A model generated the notes under the pieces. The model was given only the letters and a program-made list of their open reading frames with translations, was not told where the DNA came from and did no database searches. 64,000 nt of DNA from Parcubacteria group bacterium Gr01-1014_13. Lineage in GTDB: Bacteria > Patescibacteria > ABY1 > Magasanikbacterales > GWA2-37-8. Positions 51,530 through 60,464 of the stretch are shown one piece after another. A program made the position numbers and the translations under genes. Within the stretch, counting starts at the first letter, position 1. Each line of letters opens with the position of its first letter. The stretch spans positions 62,001-126,000 of the forward strand of contig VMGB01000003.1 of assembly GCA_007376295.1 (NCBI GenBank), read 5' to 3'.

Positions 51530-51601
51530 TGTCCTCGTTAGGAGTCGAACCTAAATTTCCGGCTTCGCAGGCCAGTGTCCTATCCATTGAACGACGAGGA
51601 C
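51530..51601 (-). tRNA. tRNA-Arg (anticodon GCG)
   Basis: Acceptor GTCCTCG pairs with CGAGGAC; D stem GTTC/GGAC; anticodon stem CTGGC/GCCGG with loop CTGCGAA, giving anticodon GCG; T stem TTAGG/CCTAA. CCA is not encoded. Most bacteria use ACG (edited to inosine) for the CGN box, so GCG is unusual. Confidence 0.9.
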
Positions 51602-51606
51602 TTATC

Positions 51607-52113
51607 TTAGTGCAACTTAAACATTCTGCCCAACCTATCGCTCAATGGTTCCTCTTCTTGGTCTAAATCTTCTACCAAAAATTCGTTTAGATATTCTCGA
51701 ATCGGACGAGGATCATTATCCAAAAGTGGAATCTGCAAGCGATGTCTCAAAATACTGTTTGTTGTAAAGTAAATATTCTTTACTTCCGGCGGATTATATA
51801 TTATCCAATAATTGGTAATTTCTTTGAATGGATAATATGTGTTTCCGACTACGATCCCGGTTTCGGTGACGGCAAATGAAACCCGCATTGGTTGTTGCAT
51901 ATCCTGCAAAAACAAGACGATTCCAAAAAGCACCACTACCAGGGCAAATAGATAATTACCAGATATTACGGAATAAAGCAAGAGCGCTACGCCAATTACA
52001 GCGGTAATTACGTACCAGCGCTTGTTTCTATCATGTTTTTCGTATTCATTTACTTCCCAATCAAAAACTACACCTCCGATATTTGCCTCTGCCTTATTTA
52101 AGTTAACCGGCAT
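51607..52113 (-). CDS. Two-span membrane protein with PH-like C-terminal domain
   Basis: 168 residues. A soluble head (MPVNLNKAEANIGGVVFDWEVNEYEKHDRNKRW) precedes two membrane helices (WYVITAVIGVALLLYSVISG and LFALVVVLFGIVLFLQ). A C-terminal strand-rich region (VSFAVTETGIVVGNTYYPFKEITNYWIIYNP) is reminiscent of bacterial PH-like domains, followed by an acidic tail. The start at 52113 is preferred to 52176. The architecture is common in Patescibacteria; the function is unknown. It ends five bases before the tRNA-Arg gene. Confidence 0.68.
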   Translation of the reverse strand: MPVNLNKAEANIGGVVFDWEVNEYEKHDRNKRWYVITAVIGVALLLYSVISGNYLFALVVVLFGIVLFLQDMQQPMRVSFAVTETGIVVGNTYYPFKEITNYWIIYNPPEVKNIYFTTNSILRHRLQIPLLDNDPRPIREYLNEFLVEDLDQEEEPLSDRLGRMFKLH

Positions 52114-52181
52114 ATACAAATTTAGATAATAAAGCTCTTTACTGGTAATTATAACACAAAAAATTGATAAAAACAACGAGG

Positions 52182-52210
52182 TTGCATTTCATAAAATTTT
52201 ATGATAAAGT
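52182..52210 (+). promoter_or_regulatory. Promoter of the LCP operon
   Basis: TTGCAT (52182-52187), a 17-nt spacer, then TAAAGT (52205-52210). Confidence 0.55.
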
Positions 52211-52237
52211 TAGTTAATTATTCTGAATAATTCTACT

Positions 52238-53698
52238 ATGGATGAACAGTCAATAAATTTACTTAAACCCCAAAATTACCCTCTCTCCGACCCCCCAAAA
52301 AAGAAGACCAAACGGGTCATATTTTTGGCTTTGGCTCTGACTATTTTAGGCCTTTTAATTTTCCGAAATTACACCATGACCAAATGGCCAAATAATCCGG
52401 ACGACTACGACTCAGTCACCCTCAAACCCAAAAGAATAGGGTTTTTGCAAACTGTAAAGAATTTTATCTTTAGCTCAGATAATGTAATCGCCGGAGATCA
52501 AGATGGCCGGATAAATATCTTGCTTCTAGGTATTGGGGGCTCTGGACATGATGGCCCGTACTTAAGCGACACTAATATTATTCTTAGTATAAAACCAAGC
52601 ACCAATGAAGTGGCGATGATTTCTATTCCGCGCGATCTGGCTGTGAGAATAAATAACCATGGCGTCAGAAAAATAAATAACGCTGATGCTTTTGGTGAAG
52701 CTGAGCAGGCCAATGGTGGCGGAGAATATGCCCGAAAAGTTTTTGAAAAAACATTTGGCATCAGCATCCCCTACTATGCGCGTGTAGATTTTATGGCTTT
52801 CAAAGAATTGGTAGATGCCGTAGGCGGCATAGAGGTCAATGTCCAACGTTCTTTTGTAGACACTGCTTATCCGGGTCCCAATCATTCTTTCCAAACCATC
52901 TCCTTTCAGGCTGGTCCACAACAACTAAACGGCGAACGCGCTTTGATGTTTGCTCGTTCCCGCCACGGATCAAATGGTGAAGGTTCGGATTTTGCCCGTG
53001 CTAAACGCCAACAATTAGTACTCACCGCCTTTAAAAAAGAAGTGCTTTCGGCCGGCACTTTCCTTAACCCCGTAACTCTGCAAAAGATTTTTTCCTCCCT
53101 ATCTCAGCATATTGTTACCAATCTAGATTTTGGACAGACCATGTATTTGATTAGTTTGGCCAAACAATTAAACAGCGACGAACTAAAAACATTGGTTATA
53201 GATGACTCGCCAAATGGATTTTTAAAATCAATCATCGGTGAAGATGGGGCTTATCTGCTTATCCCAAAAAGTGGAAATTTTTCCGAGATAACTTCAGCTA
53301 TAAACAATATCTTTGAAGCAACCAGCACGATGGCCGCCTACACTCCCAATCAAAATCAGCCTATCACCATTGCCTCCGTTATCCCCTCTATCCCTTCGGT
53401 CAAAATAGAAATTCAAAACGGAACTTGGCAACCAGGTTTGGCTGCTTTCAAAAAACAGGAGCTGGAAAAAGAAGGATTACAAATTTTTTCCATCGGTAAT
53501 AGCGCCAAAAGGCCTATCGCTACCACTACTATCTACCTAATCAACCCAAATGTCTCCAGCACAATCGTTACCTCTCTTAAGGGCAAATTCCACGCCCTAA
53601 CCTCCAACACCTTGCCAGAATGGTTACAAAGAGCGTATAATGCCGCCAGCTCGTCCCGAGACATCCTCATTGTCCTTGGACAGGACATGGTAGAATAA
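52238..53698 (+). CDS. LytR-CpsA-Psr (LCP) family protein with LytR_C domain
   Basis: 486 residues. One membrane helix (about 29-46) precedes the LCP domain: DGRINILLLGIGGSGHDGPYLSDTNIILSIKP, ISIPRDLAVRI, KINNADAFG, VDFMAFKELVDAVGGIEVNV and GERALMFARSRHGSNGEGSDFARAKRQQLVL. A C-terminal LytR_C-like domain (VKIEIQNGTWQPGLAAFKKQELEKEGLQIFSIGNS) follows. LCP enzymes transfer lipid-linked glycans to the cell wall, the likely end step for the glycan made by the cluster at 33158-37929. Confidence 0.93.
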   Translation: MDEQSINLLKPQNYPLSDPPKKKTKRVIFLALALTILGLLIFRNYTMTKWPNNPDDYDSVTLKPKRIGFLQTVKNFIFSSDNVIAGDQDGRINILLLGIGGSGHDGPYLSDTNIILSIKPSTNEVAMISIPRDLAVRINNHGVRKINNADAFGEAEQANGGGEYARKVFEKTFGISIPYYARVDFMAFKELVDAVGGIEVNVQRSFVDTAYPGPNHSFQTISFQAGPQQLNGERALMFARSRHGSNGEGSDFARAKRQQLVLTAFKKEVLSAGTFLNPVTLQKIFSSLSQHIVTNLDFGQTMYLISLAKQLNSDELKTLVIDDSPNGFLKSIIGEDGAYLLIPKSGNFSEITSAINNIFEATSTMAAYTPNQNQPITIASVIPSIPSVKIEIQNGTWQPGLAAFKKQELEKEGLQIFSIGNSAKRPIATTTIYLINPNVSSTIVTSLKGKFHALTSNTLPEWLQRAYNAASSSRDILIVLGQDMVE

Positions 53699-53705
53699 AC
53701 AAGTT

Positions 53706-55082
53706 ATGGCAACACCTGCAAAAATTACCGATCAAAATCTACCCACCATAGCCTTGGTGGGCCGGGTTAATGTTGGTAAATCTACCTTGTTTAACAAAAT
53801 TCTTGAACAAAACAAGGCTATCGTTTCTACTATTGCCGGTACTACCCGCACCAGAAACATCGGCATTGCCAGCTGGAGAGGAAAAGAGTTCACTCTGGTA
53901 GACACAGGCGGAATTACTTTCTCCGAAGAAGTTATATTAGAAAAAGAGATCGTCGAACAGACCGAAGCCGCGATTAAAGAATCAGATTTAATAATTTTTG
54001 TAGTAGATGTTCAAGCTGGACTATTACCCCAAGAACGCGAATTGGCTAAAAAATTAATTAAAGATAAAAGTAAAATTATATTTGTCGCCAATAAAGCTGA
54101 TAATGAACGCCTGCGTTTGGATACACACGAGGGCGAATGGCGCAAACTTGGATTAGGAGTTCCATTCCCAATATCGGCAGCTAATGGCTCTAATGTCGGC
54201 AACTTGCTAGATGAAATTTTTAAAAGACTGGGCAAGACTTCCAAAAGACCAAAAACAACCAAAGAAAAAAAGGTTATTAAAGTAGCATTAATTGGTAAGC
54301 CTAATGTCGGCAAATCTTCTCTTTTCAATACTTTAATTGGTAAAGACCAAGTAATTGTTAGTGACATGCCCCACACCACCCGCGAACCACATGATACTTT
54401 GGTGGAAGTTGATGGTAAGTCATTAATATTTATTGACACTGCCGGTATCCGCAGAAAATCCAAAGTTTCCGGAGAACTGGAAAGAGCTGGTATTGGCAAA
54501 AGCATAGATATGATAAAAAAAGCCGATGTGGTACTTTTTGTTTTAGATGCTCACGAAACTATTACTACCCAAGATCAACAGCTGGCTGGATTTTTGCGCG
54601 AAAATACCAAGAGCACTATTTTTGTAATAAATAAATGGGATTTAGCTGAAGAAAATACGGAAGAATTTAAAAACGAAACCAAAGCAAAAATTTACGCCGA
54701 CTTCCCTCACCTGGATTTTGCCCCAATTGTTTTTGTCAGTTCTAAAACACAATATAAAGTACATCAAATTTTCCCCTTAATTTTCCGCGCTTGGGAAGAA
54801 CGCCACACTATTGTCCCTGAAGATGAACTAAAAGAATTCTTCAAAAAAGTTACCAAAGACCACCGACCATCGCGCGGCAAAGGTACCCGCCATCCGCAGG
54901 TTTTTGCTTTCCACCAAATTCACAATAACCCACCGATGTTTGAAATGATGATTAAATTCCAAACCTCTATTCACTTCTCCTACGTCCGCTACATCGAAAA
55001 CAAACTGCGCGAAAGATTTGGTTTCTTTGCTTCACCGATTGTGATAAAATTAACTAAGCTACGAAGAAAGATTAACCTCTAA
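53706..55082 (+). CDS. der: Ribosome biogenesis GTPase Der
   Basis: 458 residues with two tandem G domains: ALVGRVNVGKSTLFN with DTGGI and NKAD, then ALIGKPNVGKSSLFN with DTAGI and NKWD. A C-terminal KH-like domain (KVTKDHRPSRGKGTRHPQVFAFHQIHNNPPMFEM) follows. It is needed for 50S assembly. It starts eight bases after the LCP gene and leads into pth and dprA. Confidence 0.97.
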   Translation: MATPAKITDQNLPTIALVGRVNVGKSTLFNKILEQNKAIVSTIAGTTRTRNIGIASWRGKEFTLVDTGGITFSEEVILEKEIVEQTEAAIKESDLIIFVVDVQAGLLPQERELAKKLIKDKSKIIFVANKADNERLRLDTHEGEWRKLGLGVPFPISAANGSNVGNLLDEIFKRLGKTSKRPKTTKEKKVIKVALIGKPNVGKSSLFNTLIGKDQVIVSDMPHTTREPHDTLVEVDGKSLIFIDTAGIRRKSKVSGELERAGIGKSIDMIKKADVVLFVLDAHETITTQDQQLAGFLRENTKSTIFVINKWDLAEENTEEFKNETKAKIYADFPHLDFAPIVFVSSKTQYKVHQIFPLIFRAWEERHTIVPEDELKEFFKKVTKDHRPSRGKGTRHPQVFAFHQIHNNPPMFEMMIKFQTSIHFSYVRYIENKLRERFGFFASPIVIKLTKLRRKINL

Positions 55083-55092
55083 TAACAAGGCC

Positions 55093-55623
55093 ATGCAGCT
55101 CATCATCGGTCTAGGCAATCCGGAAAAAGAATACACCTCAACCCGCCACAACACGGGCTTTTTGGTTATAGACAAATTGCTTGCCGACTCCGGCGCAGAG
55201 ACTAAATTTGATAAAAAAGCTAATGCCGAAGTGGCCAAAGCGACCATAGACAAAAAAAGGGTTTTACTAGTTAAACCACTCACCTACATGAACAACTCTG
55301 GAATTGCGGTGCGGGCATTGCTGGATTTTTATAAACTAAAACCGGAAAATTTAATTGTAATTCATGATGACAAGGATATTCCGCTAGGAGAAACGCGCGT
55401 CCAGACTGACCGCGGACCAGCCGGACATAACGGCGTAAAATCTATCATTGAACACTTAGGTACAAAAAACTTTGTGCGCATTCGTGTTGGCGTTGCTCCG
55501 GCAAGCCAAAACGAAATAAAGGACACCGTAAATTTTGTGATGGGTAAATTTACTGCTGAAGAAAAAAAGAAATTAAAAAAAGTTACTGAAAATATAGCCA
55601 AAGAACTGGAACAGATTATTTAA
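55093..55623 (+). CDS. pth: Peptidyl-tRNA hydrolase
   Basis: A 176-residue Pth that releases tRNA from prematurely dropped peptides. Signatures are MQLIIGLGNPEKEYTSTRHNTGFLVID (catalytic His in RHNTGF), KPLTYMNNSGIAVRALLDFY, VIHDDKDIPLG and GPAGHNGVKSIIEHLGTKNFVRIRVGV. The length is normal. In the der-pth-dprA run. Confidence 0.97.
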   Translation: MQLIIGLGNPEKEYTSTRHNTGFLVIDKLLADSGAETKFDKKANAEVAKATIDKKRVLLVKPLTYMNNSGIAVRALLDFYKLKPENLIVIHDDKDIPLGETRVQTDRGPAGHNGVKSIIEHLGTKNFVRIRVGVAPASQNEIKDTVNFVMGKFTAEEKKKLKKVTENIAKELEQII

Positions 55624-55625
55624 TT

Positions 55626-56513
55626 ATGGATTACCACGCCGCTTTGGCGCACTTCCCAAAAATAACTTACAACCGCTACCAAAAACTGGCGGCTTATTTT
55701 TCTGATTTAAAAAATGTTTGGGAAGCAAAAATTAATGATCTGATAAAAGCCGGATTGGAAGAAAAAGTTGCCAGTGAATTTCTGGCTTGGCGAGAAAAAA
55801 ATTCGTTAGAGAAAATAATGGAAAGATTAAATAAAGAAAACATCACTACAATTTCTATAAACAATCCTGCTTATCCGAAGTTACTTAAAGAAATTAACGA
55901 TCCACCTTTTACTTTATTTATCCGCGGCAAATTACCAAATACTAATTTGCCAACTCTGGGCGTAGTGGGCACTAGAAAATTTACTGCTTACGGAAAATCT
56001 ACTTGCCAGGAAATAGTTGGGCCACTGGTTAATAAAGGAATTGTTATTGTCAGCGGTTTAGCCTTGGGCATAGATGGAATTGCTCATCAGATAGCAGTAG
56101 GCAATAACGGCATCACAATTGCTGTGTTGGGCGGCGGTGTAGATAAAAGAACAGTTGCTCCAGCATCTCATCGTGATTTGGCAGAAAAAATTATCGCCAC
56201 TGGCGGAGCTGTAATTTCCGAATATCCGCCCGGATTTACACCGACGGTCTATTCTTTTCCGGCGCGCAACCGTATTATCGCTGGTTTAAGCTTAGGCACT
56301 CTGGTAATAGAGGCGGCTGAAAAATCCGGCGCCCTCATTACAGCTAGATGCGCTTTGGACTATAACCGGGACGTTTTTGCTGTACCGCACGCCCTAAATT
56401 CGCCTACCGGCATTGGGCCAAATAACCTGATAAAGATGGGTGCCAAGGTGGTAACCCAGGCTTCGGACATCATAGAATCGTTAAGCCTTACCACCCTAGG
56501 AGAAATGGTCTAA
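55626..56513 (+). CDS. dprA: DNA-processing protein DprA
   Basis: A 295-residue DprA that loads RecA on incoming single-stranded DNA during natural transformation. The Rossmann core has GVVGTRKFTAYGKSTCQEIVGPLV, VSGLALGIDGIAHQIA, AVLGGGVDK, SEYPPGFTPTVYSFPARNRIIAGLSLGTLVIEA and SGALITARCALDYNRDVFAVPHALNSPTGIGPNNLIK. An N-terminal helical (SAM/HhH-like) part is present, while the C-terminal winged helix seems absent or very short. Its presence supports DNA uptake in this lineage. Confidence 0.95.
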   Translation: MDYHAALAHFPKITYNRYQKLAAYFSDLKNVWEAKINDLIKAGLEEKVASEFLAWREKNSLEKIMERLNKENITTISINNPAYPKLLKEINDPPFTLFIRGKLPNTNLPTLGVVGTRKFTAYGKSTCQEIVGPLVNKGIVIVSGLALGIDGIAHQIAVGNNGITIAVLGGGVDKRTVAPASHRDLAEKIIATGGAVISEYPPGFTPTVYSFPARNRIIAGLSLGTLVIEAAEKSGALITARCALDYNRDVFAVPHALNSPTGIGPNNLIKMGAKVVTQASDIIESLSLTTLGEMV

Positions 56514-56524
56514 AAATCCCCAAA

Positions 56525-56553
56525 TTGACATCTCTCTTTATTTATAGTATCCT
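56525..56553 (+). promoter_or_regulatory. Promoter of topA
   Basis: TTGACA (56525-56530), a 17-nt spacer, then TATCCT (56548-56553). The expected start near 56560 leaves a very short leader. Confidence 0.65.
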
Positions 56554-56571
56554 TGATACTTGTTATATATA

Positions 56572-58833
56572 ATGAGTAATCTCATGAAAACCTTAGTTAT
56601 CGTAGAGTCCCCTACCAAAGCCAAAACAATCTCCAAATTTTTGGGCAAGAACTTTGTTGTAAAGTCTTCTTTTGGCCATGTACGCGATTTGCCTAAAAGC
56701 AAGCTGGGAGTTGATGTTGACAACGATTTTGAACCTCATTACATAGTTAGCCGGGACAAAACCAAGGTCGCCAAAGAACTAAAGGAAGCAGCCAAAAAAG
56801 CTGACGCTGTCCTATTCGCTACCGATGAGGACCGAGAAGGGGAAGCTATTTCCTGGCACCTAGCTAACATTTTAAACATTGAACCAAACGATGCCAAACG
56901 TATTGTTTTTCATGAAATTACCAAAACCGCTATAATGCACGCTTTGGATAATCCGCGTCCGCTTGACCTAAAAATGGTAGATGCCCAGCAAGCCCGCCGC
57001 ATCCTCGACCGTTTGGTAGGTTATGAACTATCCCCTTTCTTATGGCGCAAAGTCGCCAGAGGCTTATCTGCCGGCCGCGTGCAGTCTGTGGCTGTGCGTT
57101 TGGTAGTAGAACGCGAAAGAGAAATTAAAGCCTTTAACCCAGAAGAATACTGGAGCGTTGAAGGAATTTTTGAAACAAAATCAAAACAGACTTTTCCTGC
57201 CAAGTTATATTCGATGAAGGGAAAAAAACTGGATAAATTGGATATTAAAGACAAAAAACAGACAGACAAAATATTAAATGATTTAAAAAATACTACTTAC
57301 AAAGTAGAAAATATTGAAGAGAAAAAAACCAAGCGTTTGCCTTCTCCTCCATTTATCACTTCTACTCTGCAACAAGAGGCCAACAGCCAACTTGGATTCT
57401 CTGCCAAACAGACTATGCGTTTGGCGCAACAACTATACGAAGGTGTGGAGCTGGGCAGCGAAGGATCTGTTGGTTTAATCACTTACATGCGTACCGACGC
57501 CGTGAATCTTTCTGAAAAATTTTTAAACGAAGCCAAAGAATTGATTGGCAACGATTTTGGCAAAAAATACCAACTGTCCGCACCGAGAGTTTATAACAAC
57601 AAAAGTAAAAATGCCCAAGAAGCACACGAAGCTGTGCGTCCTACTGAAGTAACACGAACACCGCAATCTATAGAGGCGCACTTGGACAGAAATCAATTTA
57701 GATTATACGACCTGATCTGGCGCCGAGCTGTGGCCACCCAAATGTCTCCGGCAGAATTAAATGCGACAGTAATAGATGTTGCTAGTGATAACGGCTACTC
57801 TTTTAGAGCGAACGGACAAATAATTGATTTTGACGGTTTCTTAAAACTCTTTCCAGACAAAGCTAAAGAAAATCTATTGCCACAGGTAGCTAAAGACGAA
57901 AACTTGAACTGCGCTGAACTAAAACCAGAACAGCATTTTACTGAACCGCCAGCCCGCTATTCAGACGCTACTTTGGTAAAAGCTTTGGAAAATTACGGCA
58001 TTGGCCGTCCATCTACCTATGCTCCAACTATTGGCACTATTGAAGATCGCGGATATATAGAACGCGATGACAAAAAACGATTGGCGCCAAAAGATATTGC
58101 CTATGTTGTGAACGACTTATTGGTAGAACATTTCCCTCATGTGGTTGATTTTCAATTTACCGCTGACATGGAAAATGATTTGGATGAAATAGCTAGGGGA
58201 AAGAAAAAATGGCAGCCGATAATTACCAGTTTCTGGCACCCATTTAAAGAAAATCTTGATAAAAAAGAAAAAGAAATTGATAAAAAAGAATTAACTGAAG
58301 AAAAATCAGACGAAATTTGCGAAAAATGTAATTCAGCCATGATAGTTAAAACTGGCCGGTTTGGAAAATTCTTGGCTTGCACTAACTATCCAGAATGCAA
58401 ACATACCAAATCATTAAACCCGGAAGAAGCCAAACAACAACAGGCAGTGGAAGCTGTTAACGAAAAATGTGATAAATGCCAGGAAGCTATGATGCTGCGC
58501 CACGGCAGATTTGGTCCATTCTTGGGTTGCTCTGCTTATCCAAAATGCAAAAATATCAAGGGCATAGATGTTAAACTAGGCCTTAAATGCCCAAAATGTA
58601 AAGAAGGCGATGTTGTTCAACGACGCAGTAAAAAGCGTGGCAAACCATTTTATGGCTGTAACAGATACCCAGAATGTGATTTCGCGATGTGGGAAAAACC
58701 AACCGGCGAATTCTGTCCTGACTGTAAAAACCCACTGGTATTTGCAGCCAAAGGAATTATAAAATGCAGTAATAAAGAATGTGTTTTTACCAAAGAACAG
58801 CCCGTTTCTACTCCTGAACCAGTAACTGAATAA
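56572..58833 (+). CDS. topA: DNA topoisomerase I
   Basis: About 753 residues. The Toprim domain has KTLVIVESPTKAKTISKFLG and ATDEDREGEAISWHLA. The core holds GRVQSVAVRLVVEREREI, SPPFITSTLQQEA and the catalytic tyrosine in GLITYMRTDA. Several C-terminal zinc ribbons follow (CEKCN...CTNYPEC, CDKCQ...CSAYPKC, CPKCK...CNRYPEC, CPDCK). It relaxes negative supercoils and balances gyrase. The ATG at 56572 or 56584 could be the start; the latter matches most homologues (MKTLVIV). Neither has a Shine-Dalgarno sequence. Confidence 0.96.
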   Translation: MSNLMKTLVIVESPTKAKTISKFLGKNFVVKSSFGHVRDLPKSKLGVDVDNDFEPHYIVSRDKTKVAKELKEAAKKADAVLFATDEDREGEAISWHLANILNIEPNDAKRIVFHEITKTAIMHALDNPRPLDLKMVDAQQARRILDRLVGYELSPFLWRKVARGLSAGRVQSVAVRLVVEREREIKAFNPEEYWSVEGIFETKSKQTFPAKLYSMKGKKLDKLDIKDKKQTDKILNDLKNTTYKVENIEEKKTKRLPSPPFITSTLQQEANSQLGFSAKQTMRLAQQLYEGVELGSEGSVGLITYMRTDAVNLSEKFLNEAKELIGNDFGKKYQLSAPRVYNNKSKNAQEAHEAVRPTEVTRTPQSIEAHLDRNQFRLYDLIWRRAVATQMSPAELNATVIDVASDNGYSFRANGQIIDFDGFLKLFPDKAKENLLPQVAKDENLNCAELKPEQHFTEPPARYSDATLVKALENYGIGRPSTYAPTIGTIEDRGYIERDDKKRLAPKDIAYVVNDLLVEHFPHVVDFQFTADMENDLDEIARGKKKWQPIITSFWHPFKENLDKKEKEIDKKELTEEKSDEICEKCNSAMIVKTGRFGKFLACTNYPECKHTKSLNPEEAKQQQAVEAVNEKCDKCQEAMMLRHGRFGPFLGCSAYPKCKNIKGIDVKLGLKCPKCKEGDVVQRRSKKRGKPFYGCNRYPECDFAMWEKPTGEFCPDCKNPLVFAAKGIIKCSNKECVFTKEQPVSTPEPVTE

Positions 58834-58837
58834 GTTT

Positions 58838-58879
58838 CAATTAAAAAACTCCCCAATTAACGGGAAGTTTTTTAATTGT
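58838..58879 (+). terminator. Terminator after topA
   Basis: CAATTAAAAAACTCCCC pairs with GGGAAGTTTTTTAATTG with one mismatch. Its right end touches the discriminator base of the minus-strand tRNA-Arg. Confidence 0.85.
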
Positions 58880-58950
58880 GTTCTCAAGAGGAATTGAACC
58901 TCTATTTCCAGCTTCGGAGGCTAGTGTTCTATCCGTTGAACTATGAGAAC
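58879..58950 (-). tRNA. tRNA-Arg (anticodon CCG)
   Basis: Acceptor GTTCTCA pairs with TGAGAAC; D stem GTTC/GAAC; anticodon stem CTAGC/GCTGG with loop CTCCGAA, giving anticodon CCG for CGG. CCA is not encoded. Confidence 0.92.
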
Positions 58951-58957
58951 AGAAGAC

Positions 58958-59929
58958 TTAAATCAACCGCCGAAGCCTTCTTAAAATACTGTATAATTTA
59001 TATTTTCCAGTATTAACCACCAAATCAAATGTCCCTGGTAATTGATGTGGCTTGCCGCCAAATCCAAGTTTAAATCGAGTTACTCCAGCATACTGATGTT
59101 TTTGGTCATAGTTTCCATCTTTTACCGGAGCAACGCCAAAAAAATCATATAACTGATATCCGCTACTCTTCCCCATTTTTATACCTTCCCATTGCAATAA
59201 ATATGGGGCCATCAAATCACGATGCGTATAGTCGGAAGCTCCGTATAGGTAGGTAAATGTATTGCCAAATTTAGCAAATACAACTGTGGCCACTGGCTTA
59301 TTATTGAAATACACTGTAAGTTGAAAAGTTAAGGGTGAATTTAAAACTAACTCATAATGATTTTTACCATGCAATTTGAATTTGTCTCTCGATCCTGTCT
59401 GATTCATGAGCGACCAAAAGACTTCAAAATTTTTCTCCTCACTTATTTTTAAATCTTTTTTTTCGGCCAGGTGAATATTATATCTGGTTTTTTGATGCAT
59501 TCCGGCAAGTAATTCTTCTTCTGATTTTTTTAAATCTAAAATTAAAGTAGCCGGAGGGTTAATATCTATACTGCGATGAATTGTAAATTTTGAATCCGCG
59601 ATTACAGATCTCGGCTCCACTCTAAAAAAAATACAGTTTTTATTTTTTAAATAACCCAATAAATAATCGTATACTTCTGATTTTTCAACCACTGGCCCTT
59701 GCGGACAAAAAGCATATTGCCAGCCAAATATTAGTCCGCTATAAACAATTTGCGCTTGCGCCACAACTTTATCACCTTCCACCATTGCTAGTCTTTCCAC
59801 TTGCTTTCCTTCGGCTAACAAAATATTTCCCCAGGCCCAAGATTGGGTGAAAGGGCTGAGTTGGCTATAATTTTTTAGCCAATTATCCCACTGCTCTTGA
59901 TTGGTAACGCTCTCTATTTTCATGTGCAT
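58958..59929 (-). CDS. FemAB/FemX-family aminoacyl or GNAT-fold transferase
   Basis: 323 residues with two GNAT-like halves. Signatures are SPFTQSWAWGNILLAEGKQVERLAMVEGDKVVAQAQIVYSGL, FFRVEPRS, LLAGMHQKTRYNIHLAEKKDLKI and FTYLYGASDYTHRDLMAPYLLQWEGIKMGKSSGYQLYDFFGVAP. These are typical of Fem-type enzymes that add amino acids to the peptidoglycan stem peptide from aminoacyl-tRNA. AGG-type sequence lies 6 nt before the first ATG. A wall cross-bridge role is inferred. Confidence 0.9.
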   Translation of the reverse strand: MHMKIESVTNQEQWDNWLKNYSQLSPFTQSWAWGNILLAEGKQVERLAMVEGDKVVAQAQIVYSGLIFGWQYAFCPQGPVVEKSEVYDYLLGYLKNKNCIFFRVEPRSVIADSKFTIHRSIDINPPATLILDLKKSEEELLAGMHQKTRYNIHLAEKKDLKISEEKNFEVFWSLMNQTGSRDKFKLHGKNHYELVLNSPLTFQLTVYFNNKPVATVVFAKFGNTFTYLYGASDYTHRDLMAPYLLQWEGIKMGKSSGYQLYDFFGVAPVKDGNYDQKHQYAGVTRFKLGFGGKPHQLPGTFDLVVNTGKYKLYSILRRLRRLI

Positions 59930-60042
59930 ATCTTACCTAACTTTACAGCAAAAATCAACCATAAATTATAGACAAAATATTGAACAATATGATAGGATAT
60001 TTTTATGAAATCTCAAACCGTTCTTTACTAGGAGAAAAAACC

Positions 60043-60402
60043 ATGAAGAAACCATCGCTCCGCGAGCAAATGCTGGATAAAAAACAAAAGATTCAAGAAC
60101 GCGAAGACAATTTTCGAAAGAAGTTCGAGGAAGCACCGAAATGCGTACAGGATGAATATCTTCGTTGCAATACACTGATCAAAAAATTCTTTGATAAACG
60201 CACGCTGAAGCAGCGACTCCAGCCATTTGAGGAAGTGCTCTATGCTCCGCAAAGCGGTTCTCTGACCGAAAACCAAATCGTGCAACTGCATGATCTTCTG
60301 CGCCTTCAAGGCTGGGAGGTGGTGCTCAGCGCAGCTCTTAAATGGCACGGAGGAGGTCCGCGGCCTATCGGACTCCTATTCCGTAATAATCCCGAAGACT
60401 GA
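60043..60402 (+). CDS. Small hypothetical protein, helical and basic
   Basis: 119 residues. The N-terminal half is charged helix (LREQMLDKKQKIQEREDNFRKKFEEAP); the C-terminal half contains QIVQLHDLLRLQGWEVVLSAALKWHGGGPRPIGLLFRNN. No family recognised. The ATG at 60043 is chosen for AGGAG upstream. A strong hairpin follows. Confidence 0.6.
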   Translation: MKKPSLREQMLDKKQKIQEREDNFRKKFEEAPKCVQDEYLRCNTLIKKFFDKRTLKQRLQPFEEVLYAPQSGSLTENQIVQLHDLLRLQGWEVVLSAALKWHGGGPRPIGLLFRNNPED

Positions 60403-60410
60403 TTACAACA

Positions 60411-60446
60411 AACCCCCACCACTTTCATATGAAGGTGGTGGGGGTT
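60411..60446. terminator. Hairpin between convergent genes
   Basis: AACCCCCACCAC, central TTTCATATGAA, GTGGTGGGGGTT: a very strong palindrome between the gene ending at 60402 (+) and that ending at 60465 (-). The T content after it is moderate on both strands. Confidence 0.75.
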
Positions 60447-60464
60447 AAAATTTTAATTCATTAT

